Below, one piece after another: positions 9,602 to 18,828 of a stretch of DNA of 42,798 nucleotides. The DNA is taken from contig CP070758.1 in the NCBI GenBank assembly GCA_020348925.1, forward strand, positions 1,387,157 through 1,429,954. Reading direction: 5' to 3'. The stretch comes from Gemmatimonadota bacterium (lineage in GTDB: Bacteria > JBHIER01 > G020348925). The translations under genes and the position numbers were made by a program. The number at the start of each line of letters is the position of its first letter. Within the stretch, counting starts at the first letter, position 1. The notes beneath the pieces are model-generated. The model did not search any database and was not told where the DNA came from. It saw nothing but the letters and a program-made list of their open reading frames with translations.

Positions 9602-9916
9602 ATGGAGAGAACAACGATTTGCAAGGGGTTCGCCACTCTCATGGTCTTCGCCGTAGGGTTGACCGCTCTTGTTCTCCTCTCGGTGGGAAATCGTACCGCA
9701 GCTCAGCCGGGACAACCGGATTTCGATGAAGAATTTATGAGGATGATGCACCCCGTGGAGTTGGCCCGTCAATTCGTCACGGATGACAAACTGCCTCAGC
9801 AGATCGCCGAGTTTAAGTGGAAGTTATATCGAGAGTATCAGGCCAAAGGTTTTACGGAGGAGCAAGCATTTCAATTGGTTCTGAGCGGCGGGATACCGTT
9901 TTCGGCTTCACAGTAA
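9602..9916 (+). CDS. Small exported protein of unknown function
   Basis: 104 residues. ATG 9602 is chosen because GAAAGGAGG ends 8 nt upstream and the product opens with a signal peptide: basic MERTTICKG, a hydrophobic run to about residue 30, and a possible cleavage after NRTAAQ. The mature part (about 70 residues) is acidic at first (DFDEEFMRMM), then predicted helical (LARQFV...EFKWKLYREY), and includes GFTEEQAFQLV, which looks like a short helical hairpin. No family recognised. It follows the two surface-protein genes on the same strand and faces pilT across a shared hairpin, so it may be a periplasmic or surface accessory. The open frame extends to 9308, but the upstream part is intergenic repeat. 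Confidence 0.7.
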   Translation: MERTTICKGFATLMVFAVGLTALVLLSVGNRTAAQPGQPDFDEEFMRMMHPVELARQFVTDDKLPQQIAEFKWKLYREYQAKGFTEEQAFQLVLSGGIPFSASQ

Positions 9917-10064
9917 GACCGGCCGCACGGGATACGTGGCGTGAGGCTCGACGGCTGTGTTGAGAACAGCGGGAGCCGAGTATCTTGAGAGAGAGGGGGG
10001 CTCCAGCGAATATGGCCGGTGAGGGTTGTGTTGTCGGGGGGTGCGGGGATCCCATCAATTTAGG

Positions 10065-10100
10065 AGGCCGAGGACAGATTGTGCTCGGCCTGAGATTTTT
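10065..10100 (+). terminator. Weak terminator hairpin between convergent genes
   Basis: AGGCCGAG (10065-10072) pairs with CTCGGCCT (10084-10091) across an 11-nt loop, followed by GAGATTTTT. It lies between the small exported protein (+) and the end of pilT (-) and best fits termination of the + transcript, although the T-run is short and offset. Confidence 0.5.
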
Positions 10101-11193
10101 ATACTCGGCCCGGTCTTTGATACTGCTGCAGTCTCTTTTCCACTGTCTTGTCGCAGACGTACGATCGTGCACTATCGTAATCTATTTTTCCTTCCTGGCA
10201 TAACTTCAGAAGGGACTGGTCCATCGTCTGCATGCCTTCGGATGTCGACGTCTCAATTATGTGGTGCAGAGATTCCATCGTTCCAGAGCGGATGTTGTTT
10301 CTGATGGCCGCGTTGGTCTTCATCACTTCACAGGCAACACACCGCCCACGTCCGTTAATCCGCGGAAGAAGAATTTGTGAGATGACACCGACCAGATTCG
10401 AGGCGAACTGGGCACGAACCTGATTGTGCTGTTCCGCAGGAAAAATATCGATAACCCGGTTGACAGTCTCTACCACGCCGGAGGTGTGTAACGGTCCAAA
10501 CACGAGATGCCCTCTCTCCGCTGAAGTGAGAGCAATCCCGATCGTCTCATAATCTCTCATTTCGCCGATAAGGATGACATCCGGGTCCTGACGCAGTGCA
10601 AATTTTAAGGCGTTCTTGAAGGAGAGCGTGTCACCGGAGAATCCCACTTCCCGTTGTGAGATATACGATTTCTTCGAGTTGTGAAGGTATTCGATGGGAT
10701 CCTCGACAGTAATGATGTGATCACATCGGGTACTGTTTATTGTATCGATTAAGGCCGCCAGCGTGGTCGATTTGCCGCTGCCGGTGGGACCGGCGACAAG
10801 GACCAAGCCTTTTCTGGCCGTGGCGAAGTCCTGAACCGAATGCGGCAGGCCCAATTCCTTCAGTTTCGGGATGTGGGTGGCCAGTGCGCGCACAGACGCG
10901 GCAACAGTTCCCCTTTGCTTGTGGATGTTGCATCGGAATCTGCCCAAACCCGAAACGCTGTACGCGAAGTCCAATTCATACCGGTCCTCTTTATCGCTTT
11001 CAAAAGTCTCTTTTTGCTCTTCAGTGAGAATACTGTAAACCAATTCTTGGGTATCAGAAGGTGTCAGTTCTTCATAGCCTGTCAGTGGTATCAGCTGGCC
11101 ATCAACTCTGACGGCAGGATGGAGCCCCGCAATGATGTGTAGGTCCGATCCGTCCATGGCGACCAATTTTTCGAGCAATTCAATAATCGTCAT
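10099..11193 (-). CDS. pilT: Type IV pilus retraction ATPase PilT
   Basis: 364 residues, the usual PilT length. It is a hexameric cytoplasmic ATPase at the pilus base that drives pilin disassembly, twitching and DNA uptake. An N-terminal PAS-like domain (MTIIELLEKL...GSDLHI) precedes the RecA-like core: Walker A GPTGSGKST (135-143), Asp box with EDPIEYL (164-170), Walker B DVILIGEMR (205-213) and His box GHLVFGPLHT (228-237). The C-terminal PilT signature normally reads AIRNLIRE; here it is AIRNNIRSG (296-304), and the His box has Pro where Ser or Thr is common. GGGGGAG sits 5 nt before the ATG. The gene stands apart from other pilus genes; a pseudopilin-like gene lies at 33029 and regulatory genes follow upstream on the same strand. 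PilU is the alternative, but length and motifs favour PilT. Confidence 0.93.
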   Translation of the reverse strand: MTIIELLEKLVAMDGSDLHIIAGLHPAVRVDGQLIPLTGYEELTPSDTQELVYSILTEEQKETFESDKEDRYELDFAYSVSGLGRFRCNIHKQRGTVAASVRALATHIPKLKELGLPHSVQDFATARKGLVLVAGPTGSGKSTTLAALIDTINSTRCDHIITVEDPIEYLHNSKKSYISQREVGFSGDTLSFKNALKFALRQDPDVILIGEMRDYETIGIALTSAERGHLVFGPLHTSGVVETVNRVIDIFPAEQHNQVRAQFASNLVGVISQILLPRINGRGRCVACEVMKTNAAIRNNIRSGTMESLHHIIETSTSEGMQTMDQSLLKLCQEGKIDYDSARSYVCDKTVEKRLQQYQRPGRV

Positions 11194-11381
11194 TGTTTCT
11201 CCCCCTGATCAAGAATCCTTGTGTGTCCTTAACGTTTCATTTCTTTTTCAAAGGAAGCCGTAAACTAATAGTGAGATAACCGGGAAACAACTTCTTTTTC
11301 CGACAGCTATTCGACCGTTACTTTTTAAAGTCGGCGATTTCGCGGCACCGCGCTTTGTCTCCAAGTTGTTCCGTTCAGTTT

Positions 11382-12025
11382 TCACTCCGTCTGAAAGAGT
11401 CGGTTGACAGAGGCTGTCAGTTCTCTCGGATCGAGAGGTTTCGACAGATGCGGGACATTGTATATCTCCGTGAATTGAAGGAAATCGGAAGCGATGATGT
11501 CTCCGGCCACAAAGAGAAACTTTTGTGTTAAATCCGGTTTTTCCCCTTGGAGTGCAATAAGACGTGCGTCCCGCCTCTGCCTGGCATCTTCACGTCGGAA
11601 ATCACAGCGTCGTAGGATACCTCATCGATTTTCAGGATGGTGGGGTCTCCAGGTAATGCTGTTTCAACAGAGTATCCCTCGCGCCATCGGGCGGCCACCT
11701 TCAATCCCCCTTTTCCGTGAGCTTCAAGCATGACCTGTTCGACATTTCCAAGAATATTCATGAAGACCTGCTGCAGCTGATGTTCGTCGACACAGGGATG
11801 GGGGAGGTTTTGGCTGAACTTTCGAGCCACACCGATATTGCTTACCCGCATTTCATAAGTTCTGAGGTCCAGGAGCCGACTGAGGATATCGTTGATGTGG
11901 ACCCGCCTCTTCCACCGTGGTGTGTTGGCGAGCGAAGGCGAGGAAGTTCTGGACAATTTCTCGAGCGCGCTCGGCCTCGCGGTTTATGGTTTGGAGGGGT
12001 GACGTTATTTTTTTGAAGATCCGAG
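11382..12025 (-). pseudogene. Remnant of a hybrid sensor histidine kinase (frameshifts and internal deletion)
   Basis: Kinase homology runs through three reading frames. Near 11928-11985 the - strand encodes INREAERAREIVQNFLAFA, the end of a dimerisation helix. The next frame continues from about 11930 with HINDILSRLLDLRTYEMRV and the N-box region LQQVFMNILGNVEQ. It then jumps near 11690 directly into a receiver (GYSVETA ... YDAVISDVKMPG), so the ATP-binding G-boxes and the start of the receiver are missing. A third frame supplies the receiver C-terminus (LTQKFLFVAGD ... LSKPLDP) and ends in TGA at 11382. With at least two frameshifts plus a deletion it cannot make an active kinase. The intact receiver next to it (12099-12479) may have been its partner. 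Confidence 0.8.
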
Positions 12026-12098
12026 GACATGAGTAAAAGTCGCGTATGCCCCCATAATTCGATAATCAGAAAAATCGCTTTTCATTTGTCCTCCGACG

Positions 12099-12479
12099 TT
12101 ATTCTGGTGTCACTGCGGCCATCATCAGAAGCTTGGCATACACACTTTTTTCCAGATCATCGAGATCAATAGGTTTTGTGAGGCAATCGTTCGCCCCGAG
12201 TTTGAGAGCATACTCACCGACTTTTTCATCCTTGACCCCTGTAACCATGATGACGCCCACCTCTTTGTCGAGAGCTCGAATACGGCGCAGGACTTCAACT
12301 CCGTCGAGGCCGGGCATTTTGGTATCCAGAAGAACAATATGGGGGCGTTCGCTTTTGAAAGTGGTTAAGGCCTCGAAGCCATCGGATGCAGTCAAGACCT
12401 CATAGCCTCGCAGGTTCAGAAATTCGCTCAGCAATTCGCGCGTTTCCTGTTCATCGTCAACAACCAGAATTCTTGCCAT
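12099..12479 (-). CDS. Single-domain response regulator (CheY-like receiver)
   Basis: 126 residues, a stand-alone receiver. Conserved residues are all present: acidic pair D8/D9, phospho-acceptor D52 in LLDTKMPG, T80 and K102 in TKPIDL. No output domain follows, so it acts by phosphorelay or protein contact, in the cytoplasm. The ribosome-binding site GGAGAGGAGA lies just upstream of the ATG. It stands directly before the decayed hybrid kinase on the same strand, so it was probably co-transcribed with it and may now depend on another kinase. Confidence 0.9.
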   Translation of the reverse strand: MARILVVDDEQETRELLSEFLNLRGYEVLTASDGFEALTTFKSERPHIVLLDTKMPGLDGVEVLRRIRALDKEVGVIMVTGVKDEKVGEYALKLGANDCLTKPIDLDDLEKSVYAKLLMMAAVTPE

Positions 12480-12510
12480 AGACGTCTCCTCTCCTCACAC
12501 TTCCGATACA

Positions 12511-12774
12511 TTATGATTGATACTGTTTGAACATTTCAGAGCTTGTACTCTTCTTGTACCATAAAATGGATGGACACTTAGCAGCTTTGCGGAGGTACCC
12601 CTGTGCCAATTCTGGGACATCCATATCCAGTATATCTTTGCCTTTTCCACCGTTGCCATCCGGACCGTAAACCCCTCCCGCTCCAAGAGGATCCTTACAA
12701 AAATCACACATGCTCTCATCATCAGCGTGACAGGCACCGATTTGGACGCCATATCGCAAGCTCACGCACACCAT
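12511..12774 (-). CDS. Possible small Cys-rich protein, ferredoxin-like remnant
   Basis: An 87-residue open frame starting about 30 nt after the HD-GYP gene on the same strand. It has MCDFCKDPLGAGG in the middle and LRKAAKCPSILW near the C-terminus, which faintly recalls the Cys motif and the terminal EAAExCP of short ferredoxins, but the spacing is wrong for an intact cluster. No good ribosome-binding site precedes the ATG; the frame also runs upstream without an ATG. An overlapping 85-residue frame exists here too. It could be a decayed gene or spurious; the codon pattern does not decide it. Confidence 0.3.
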   Translation of the reverse strand: MVCVSLRYGVQIGACHADDESMCDFCKDPLGAGGVYGPDGNGGKGKDILDMDVPELAQGYLRKAAKCPSILWYKKSTSSEMFKQYQS

Positions 12775-12805
12775 TTCAAGAATACGTCGAATCCTGATGC
12801 GAATA

Positions 12806-13903
12806 TTAGAGGCAGAGCGATTGCTGTGAAAACGGAATTGATTCGAACACCTCCTTCACGCCCGGTCCGTTTTTTGCGCCAGGAGATCCATCGTACAGCT
12901 CAATAAAGACTTTAATCAATTGAGGATCGAATTGTTTTCCAGCGTTCACCTCCAGTTCGTCTAATGCTTTGTCCGCAGTGAGTGCGGGTCGATAGGGCCG
13001 ATCCGATGTCATCGCATCATAACTGTCAGCAACGGCCAGGATTCGAGCCCCGAGGGGTATGTCCACTCCCCTCAAACCGTGAGGATACCCGTTTCCATCA
13101 TACCGTTCATGGTGATGTCGAATGTCTGCAAGAATCTCCTGCAATTCTTCGATAGGTGTCAGAATACGTTCGGATATCAGGGGGTGCTGCTTGATCTCCT
13201 CGGATTCCGCCTCCGTCAATGTCCCTGGTTTGTTGAGACAGGCTTCACGGACCCCTATCTTTCCGATGTCGTGAAGGATCCCGGCGAGTCTCAGTTTCTC
13301 CACGTCCTCATCGGAGAAACGAAGACGTTTGGCCATGAGTGAGCTCATCTCAGCCACCCGCCGGGAGTGACCCTCTGTATATTTATCCTTCGCTTCCAGG
13401 GTTTGCACCAAGGACTGTATCGTATTGAGAAAGAGAAGGCGCAGCTGCGTATTTTTCTCAACAAGTTCTGATGTTTTTTCTTGAACCTTCTCCTCGAGAC
13501 GGTCATGATATTCTTTGTTTTCTATGAGCAGCTGTCTTCTCTCGAAAGCTCGCCGCACGCTTGTTTCTACGGTTTTCAAATCAAAGGGTTTCACAACGTA
13601 GTCGTAAGCACCTTGGCGCATTGCCTCAACGGCCGTTGATGTCTCAGTCAGAGCGGTAGCCATGATGACCTCAGTAAAAGGTTCCTTCTGTTTCACTTCT
13701 TGGAGAAAGCCAATCCCGTCGAGTCCCGGCATTCGAATATCGGAAATGATGATTGGGATGTTCTTCTGATGCAGAATATTCAGAGCGCACTGAGCATTTT
13801 CCGCCTGAATACAATCATATCCCTTGTTGTTAAGAAAATGAACCAGAAGCTCTCTGACACAGGATTCATCATCGACGATGAGGATTCTTTTCTTTTCATT
13901 CAC
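12806..13903 (-). CDS. Response regulator with HD-GYP domain (c-di-GMP phosphodiesterase)
   Basis: 365 residues from GTG 13903, chosen because AAAGGAGA lies 8 nt upstream; the longer frame to 13963 would add 20 unconserved residues. The receiver (about 6-118) has D11/D12, phospho-acceptor D55 and K105. A coiled-coil linker (about 125-155) leads to the HD-GYP domain (about 160-335) with HDIGKIG (211-217), HHHERYDGNGYP (263-274) and LAVADSYDAM (289-298). The family hydrolyses c-di-GMP with a metal centre and all signature residues are visible, so it is probably active. Phosphorylation of D55 would control the activity. A sigma54 promoter lies 80 nt upstream and a sigma54 activator is the next gene upstream, so the regulator probably controls c-di-GMP level through this gene. 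Confidence 0.93.
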   Translation of the reverse strand: MNEKKRILIVDDESCVRELLVHFLNNKGYDCIQAENAQCALNILHQKNIPIIISDIRMPGLDGIGFLQEVKQKEPFTEVIMATALTETSTAVEAMRQGAYDYVVKPFDLKTVETSVRRAFERRQLLIENKEYHDRLEEKVQEKTSELVEKNTQLRLLFLNTIQSLVQTLEAKDKYTEGHSRRVAEMSSLMAKRLRFSDEDVEKLRLAGILHDIGKIGVREACLNKPGTLTEAESEEIKQHPLISERILTPIEELQEILADIRHHHERYDGNGYPHGLRGVDIPLGARILAVADSYDAMTSDRPYRPALTADKALDELEVNAGKQFDPQLIKVFIELYDGSPGAKNGPGVKEVFESIPFSQQSLCL

Positions 13904-13994
13904 CTGGAATCTCCTTTGGTCGCTTCTCTGAATAATCACAGGACTGCAGGATGATCTGAGCAATTCTCAATCGAGCAGAGAGGTTCTTTAAATT

Positions 13995-14011
13995 TGCAAC
14001 ATTCGTGCCAA
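13995..14011 (-). promoter_or_regulatory. Sigma54 promoter of the HD-GYP gene
   Basis: Read on the - strand, TTGGCACGAATGTTGCA matches the sigma54 consensus TGGCACG-N4-TTGC at every position, with exactly 10 nt between the -24 GG and -12 GC. The predicted start is near 13984, about 80 nt before GTG 13903. It lies just after the terminator at 14012-14048 and 210 nt downstream of a gene for a GAFTGA-containing activator. Confidence 0.85.
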
Positions 14012-14048
14012 CAACAAAAAAGCCACTCAGATATTCCCTAAGTGGCTT
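14012..14048 (-). terminator. Rho-independent terminator
   Basis: An 8-bp stem AAGCCACT/AGTGGCTT (14041-14048 with 14020-14027) is followed on the - strand by six T. It ends the ntrC transcript and/or the candidate small RNA, and isolates the sigma54 promoter that begins immediately after it. Confidence 0.85.
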
Positions 14049-14108
14049 TGGAGTAAGTTCTTTGGAGCTTACTCTCGAAGCATCGATGCCTCTCTCTCGA
14101 TGCGTCGT
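14012..14108 (-). ncRNA. Candidate small RNA: three hairpins ending in a terminator
   Basis: On the - strand a perfect TATAAT (14119-14114, no clear -35) is followed by three consecutive stem-loops: 14097-14103 with 14080-14086 (7 bp), 14068-14074 with 14051-14057 (7 bp), and 14041-14048 with 14020-14027 (8 bp) ending in a run of T. This makes a discrete RNA of about 95 nt in the gap between ntrC and the HD-GYP gene, ending just before the sigma54 promoter. The loop of the third hairpin contains AGGGA, a CsrA-type binding core. It could instead be the 3' end of the ntrC transcript. No known RNA family recognised. Confidence 0.45.
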
Positions 14109-14220
14109 TGTTCATTATACGTCAGAAGTTCGAAAAAAATTAAATTTTTAACTTCTAACATTTTTATGTTCAATAGGTTAAGTTTATGTTCATTTTAAGA
14201 CAGGGGTCTTGCATTATACG

Positions 14221-15573
<1,353 letters not shown>

Positions 15574-15675
15574 GTGTTGACTCCATATCGTTGTCTGCTT
15601 TGGAGTAATATGAAAATCATTATAGTATCTGAGCACCTGATCCATGAAGGATCCGTGCTCGGTCTCTTCGAAAGA

Positions 15676-15704
15676 ACTATATAAAAAAAGAGAGGAAAAG
15701 TCAA
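15676..15704 (-). promoter_or_regulatory. Sigma70-type promoter of the NtrC-family gene
   Basis: On the - strand, TTGACT (15704-15699) and TATAGT (15681-15676) are separated by 17 nt. Transcription would start near 15669, giving a leader of about 95 nt before ATG 15573. Confidence 0.7.
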
Positions 15705-15824
15705 TGGAAATGTGCGCATTGTGCTCGGGCGATGGGGGGATGTTTGGAATGAACCTGCATTCTGAATATAAAAATGTGAGCAAGCGTTCGCCAAAGAGGA
15801 AAAGTAGGTAGGTATGAAATGTGG

Positions 15825-15956
15825 GGATAAAAAGCAGGTTTGCTTATCGTTTCGTCAATTAACCCGGCTACTAGCCTGCTCACATATTCGACTATCACAT
15901 TTTCAATTTTTTCCCTTTTCGAGTCATAATATAAGGTCGTTTTCTGGGAAATGCAA
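15825..15956 (-). ncRNA. Candidate small RNA or leader with its own promoter
   Basis: On the - strand TTGCAT (15956-15951), a 17-nt spacer and TATATT (15933-15928) form a promoter with a start near 15921. About 95 nt later AGCAGG (15880-15875) pairs with CCTGCT (15838-15833) and is followed by TTTTT, a terminator-like end. No gene with a ribosome-binding site starts in between, and the ntrC promoter lies further downstream. It could be an independent small RNA or an attenuator upstream of ntrC. The loop is long, about 36 nt, and may hold inner stems. Confidence 0.35.
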
Positions 15957-15994
15957 GATATTTTTACAATTTTTGTCGTGATATTAAAAAAAAG

Positions 15995-16561
15995 TCATTC
16001 TGCGTCAGTTTTTCGATACTGCCTGACTCCTTCTTCGTAAAGGTTCCCGCCGTATGTATCCTGGACAACAATGGCTGGAAAGTTTTTTACCTCCAGTTTT
16101 CGAATTGCCTCGGCACCTAAATCTTCGTATGCAACGATTTCGACACTGACAACTGATTTTGCGATGAGGGCAGCCGCACCCCCCGTTGCAGCAAAATAGA
16201 CCGCCTTCCATTTCTTCATCGCTTCTACGACGTTGCTCCCTCGAATTCCCTTTCCGATCATCCCCTTGAGCCCTTGTTCGAGGAGTTTGGGAGCATAGGG
16301 GTCCATCCGGCCGCTTGTGGTTGGGCCGACGGATCCGATAACTTTCCCCGGCTTGGCCGGTGTCGGACCGGCGTAGTATATAATTTGACCTTCAAAATCC
16401 AGAGGGAGCTTTTCTCCCGCATCTATGAGTTCGACCAAACGTTTGTGGGCGGCATCCCGAGCCGTGTATATGACTCCGGTTATATGAACAGCATCTCCAA
16501 CTTTCAGATCGGCGACGTCTTCATGACGTAACGGGGGTGTGATTGTTTTCATTTCAGCCAT
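15995..16561 (-). CDS. Fumarate hydratase class I, beta subunit
   Basis: 188 residues from ATG 16561; a GTG at 16567 and an ATG at 16552 are alternatives. It is the C-terminal (swivelling) half of the Fe-S hydro-lyase that interconverts fumarate and malate, or a tartrate dehydratase beta subunit. Visible family features are GPTPAKPG, GSVGPTTSGRMDPY, GKGIRG, AATGGAAAL and the closing AIVVQDTYGGNLY. The gene lies 15 nt after the alpha subunit, so both form one enzyme. No terminator is evident after the stop. Confidence 0.93.
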   Translation of the reverse strand: MAEMKTITPPLRHEDVADLKVGDAVHITGVIYTARDAAHKRLVELIDAGEKLPLDFEGQIIYYAGPTPAKPGKVIGSVGPTTSGRMDPYAPKLLEQGLKGMIGKGIRGSNVVEAMKKWKAVYFAATGGAAALIAKSVVSVEIVAYEDLGAEAIRKLEVKNFPAIVVQDTYGGNLYEEGVRQYRKTDAE

Positions 16562-16576
16562 TCTCACCTCTTCCTT

Positions 16577-17419
16577 TTAAATCACTACGCTTTTGTGTCG
16601 AGCCACATGGCATTGAATGTTTACTGCGGCGGGTAAACTTGCGATGTGGCATGGATACGTCTCAATTAGGACGCCCAAAGCAGTCGTTCGACCTCCCAAT
16701 CCTTGGGGTCCAATCCCCAAGGCATTTACTTTTTCCAAAAGTTCTTTTTCCATATCGGCGTAAAATGGATCGGGATGCGACGTTCCCAGTTCCCTCAACA
16801 GGGCTTTTTTGGCCAATTGAGCGCATTTGTCGAACGTGCCACCAATCCCCACACCGAGAATAATAGGAGGGCAGGGATTCGAACCAGCCAATTGAACCGT
16901 TTCAATGACGAAATCCTTCACCCCCTCGGCGCCATCGGCTGGCTTCAGCATCTTGATTCGACTCATGTTTTCGCTGCCGCCACCCTTAGGCGCTATCGTA
17001 ATTTTTATCCGATCACCAGGAACAATATTCGTGTACAGAATGGCTGGTGTATTATCTCCAGTATTGACCCTGTTCAATGGATCCCTGACGATAGATTTTC
17101 GCAGATAGCCTTCGGTATATCCCCGTCGTACGCCCTCGTTCACCGCCGCCTCCAAACCCTCTCCGATCAACCGAACCTCTTGGCCGAGCTCTATGAAGAT
17201 GACTGCAAACCCCGTGTCCTGACAGATGGGGACTTCTTCATCCGCAGCTATGCGGGCGTTCTCGATGAGTTGATCGAGAATTTCTTGGCCTAAAGGTGAT
17301 TCCTCTTTATCCCGAAACGTATGAAAGGCCTGCAGGACATCCTGCCCCAACAGGGTGTTCGCCTCAATGCAGAGCCGCATAACCTCGTCTGTTATTTTTT
17401 CAGTAGGGATTTCTCTCAT
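16577..17419 (-). CDS. Fumarate hydratase class I, alpha subunit
   Basis: 280 residues. It is the catalytic N-terminal half of two-subunit class I fumarase, an oxygen-sensitive [4Fe-4S] hydro-lyase of the TCA cycle. Cysteines at the positions expected for the cluster are visible: C66 in PICQDTG, C183 in GSNPCPP and C270 near the end (VNIQCH). Substrate-binding GGGSENMS and GVGIGGT are also present. The start codon overlaps the stop of the upstream hydrolase gene (ATGA), indicating translational coupling. L(+)-tartrate dehydratase is the alternative; operon context with anaerobic metabolism genes favours fumarase. Confidence 0.93.
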   Translation of the reverse strand: MREIPTEKITDEVMRLCIEANTLLGQDVLQAFHTFRDKEESPLGQEILDQLIENARIAADEEVPICQDTGFAVIFIELGQEVRLIGEGLEAAVNEGVRRGYTEGYLRKSIVRDPLNRVNTGDNTPAILYTNIVPGDRIKITIAPKGGGSENMSRIKMLKPADGAEGVKDFVIETVQLAGSNPCPPIILGVGIGGTFDKCAQLAKKALLRELGTSHPDPFYADMEKELLEKVNALGIGPQGLGGRTTALGVLIETYPCHIASLPAAVNIQCHVARHKSVVI

Positions 17420-18072
17420 AATTTATGCTCCAGAACCTTAATATGTGTCTCTCTTGGGAGGTCGGCCTTCGTCAGGGAGATCTCAGAACCGGTGATCCTT
17501 TCCACGTTCTCTTTCCCTCTGAGGAAATCGTCAACCCCTGCGATGTCAAAGCCACATTTGGATGTTTTGTAATGCATCGGAATCACGATTTTCGGAGCCA
17601 TCGTGTTGATAATTTCAGTCGCTTCATTTGAATCGATGGTGTACAGACCGCCAACTGGTACAAGAACAACGTCAACATCTCCGATTTCAGCCGTCTGGTC
17701 CTCGCTCAGGGCGTGGCCTAAATCTCCAAGATGGCACAGCGTGATGTCATCGACAGTGAAAACGAAGACGGTGTTGTCTCCCCGTTGTGTGCCTTCAGAC
17801 GGATCGTGAAAGGTTGAAATACCCTTGAAAGAGAAACCTCCGACTGTTCGAACTCCAGAGCCAGTGATAATCTCTGGCTGCCCCTTCAATCCTTTTGGAT
17901 GATAATGGTCGGCGTGCTGATGGCTGACTGTGACAATATCGGCCTCTTCATTAATAGGTTGATATGCCAGGGCGCCGCCGTACGATCCGGCTTCGTAAGG
18001 ATCGGTCAAAATCTTTTGACCATTCTCCGAAAGAATAAGGAAGGCAGCATGTCCCAACCAGGTTATTTTCAT
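17416..18072 (-). CDS. UPF0173-type metallo-beta-lactamase-fold hydrolase
   Basis: 218 residues, the usual size of the UPF0173/UlaG-like family. The metal-binding motif SHQHADHYH (residues about 49-57) matches HxHxDH; further ligand regions are HLGDLGH and PMHYKT, and the N-terminus MKITWLGHAAF is typical. The physiological substrate is not known for this family. It overlaps fumA by 4 nt (ATGA) and follows rpmA after 45 nt, so it is part of the long co-directional cluster. Confidence 0.9.
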   Translation of the reverse strand: MKITWLGHAAFLILSENGQKILTDPYEAGSYGGALAYQPINEEADIVTVSHQHADHYHPKGLKGQPEIITGSGVRTVGGFSFKGISTFHDPSEGTQRGDNTVFVFTVDDITLCHLGDLGHALSEDQTAEIGDVDVVLVPVGGLYTIDSNEATEIINTMAPKIVIPMHYKTSKCGFDIAGVDDFLRGKENVERITGSEISLTKADLPRETHIKVLEHKL

Positions 18073-18117
18073 GGGATTCTCCTTCGTGAACGTGCAGTAA
18101 GAATTGCCTTTTTGCGA

Positions 18118-18390
18118 TTACGCCGAGAGGGAGCTCGCTCCGGCATAAACGCTCACCTGTTTTTTCTTTTTGCCTTTTCTCTCGAAGCAGACCGTGCCAT
18201 CGATAAGGGCAAACAGGGTATCATCCCTACCGATTCCTACGTTGTTGCCGGGATGGATGACGGTGCCTCTTTGCCGAATGATGATTCCGCCTGCGTTCAC
18301 TTTTTGTCCCGAAAAGAGTTTCACTCCAAGATGTTGTGCATTTGAATCCCTTCCGTTTCTTGAACTTCCAACACCTTTTTTATGCGCCAT
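18118..18390 (-). CDS. rpmA: 50S ribosomal protein bL27
   Basis: 90 residues. The N-terminus [19 protein letters not shown] is the standard bL27 sequence, including the tail that reaches the peptidyl-transferase centre and is present without a cleavable extension. [14 protein letters not shown] and [12 protein letters not shown] follow. It sits downstream of rplU, the conserved L21-L27 pair; GTPase Obg (obgE), often next in other genomes, is replaced here by the UPF0173 gene. Confidence 0.98.
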   Translation of the reverse strand: MAHKKGVGSSRNGRDSNAQHLGVKLFSGQKVNAGGIIIRQRGTVIHPGNNVGIGRDDTLFALIDGTVCFERKGKKKKQVSVYAGASSLSA

Positions 18391-18458
18391 AGTACTCTCT
18401 CCTCCTCACTCTTGTGTGTTTTTATCGAAGCCGTCACTTCAGATTTTTGCTGTGAATG

Positions 18459-18776
18459 TTATTTCCTTGTGACGATGTCTTGAATCAATAATTCAGTATA
18501 CTCTTGTCGATGTCCCTTTGTTCTTCTATATCCTTTTCTCCGTTTCATTTTAAAAACAAGAACCTTCGCCGCTTTCCCGTGTCCAAGGACCGAAGTGACT
18601 ACCTTTGTCTTGGACACATGAGGAGTACCCACGGTAACTGCTTCTTCATCAGAGGAAAGAAGCATGGGGAAGAATTCAATGTTGGCACCAACCTCGACAT
18701 TGATCTTGGGAACACGGACAACATCATCTTTTGTCACTTTAAATTGTTTGCCTCCTGTTTCTATCACTGCATACAT
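18459..18776 (-). CDS. rplU: 50S ribosomal protein bL21
   Basis: 105 residues, full length. MYAVIETGGKQ opens the protein and KMKRRKGYRRTKGHRQ is the conserved 23S rRNA-binding C-terminal signature. AAGGGAG lies just before the ATG. It has its own promoter at 18829-18858 and is followed by rpmA after 68 nt. Confidence 0.98.
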   Translation of the reverse strand: MYAVIETGGKQFKVTKDDVVRVPKINVEVGANIEFFPMLLSSDEEAVTVGTPHVSKTKVVTSVLGHGKAAKVLVFKMKRRKGYRRTKGHRQEYTELLIQDIVTRK

Positions 18777-18828
18777 GGAACTCGTTCTCCCTTCTTATTG
18801 TAATAACGTAGTTTTAACATAAAACATA

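Noticed and set aside
11717-12016. 99-codon + strand frame
   Set aside because: It is antisense to the kinase remnant, which gives a coherent homology on the - strand.
15701-15898. 65-codon - strand frame after the second small-RNA promoter
   Set aside because: No ribosome-binding site at the start, low-complexity composition, and it overlaps the ntrC promoter.
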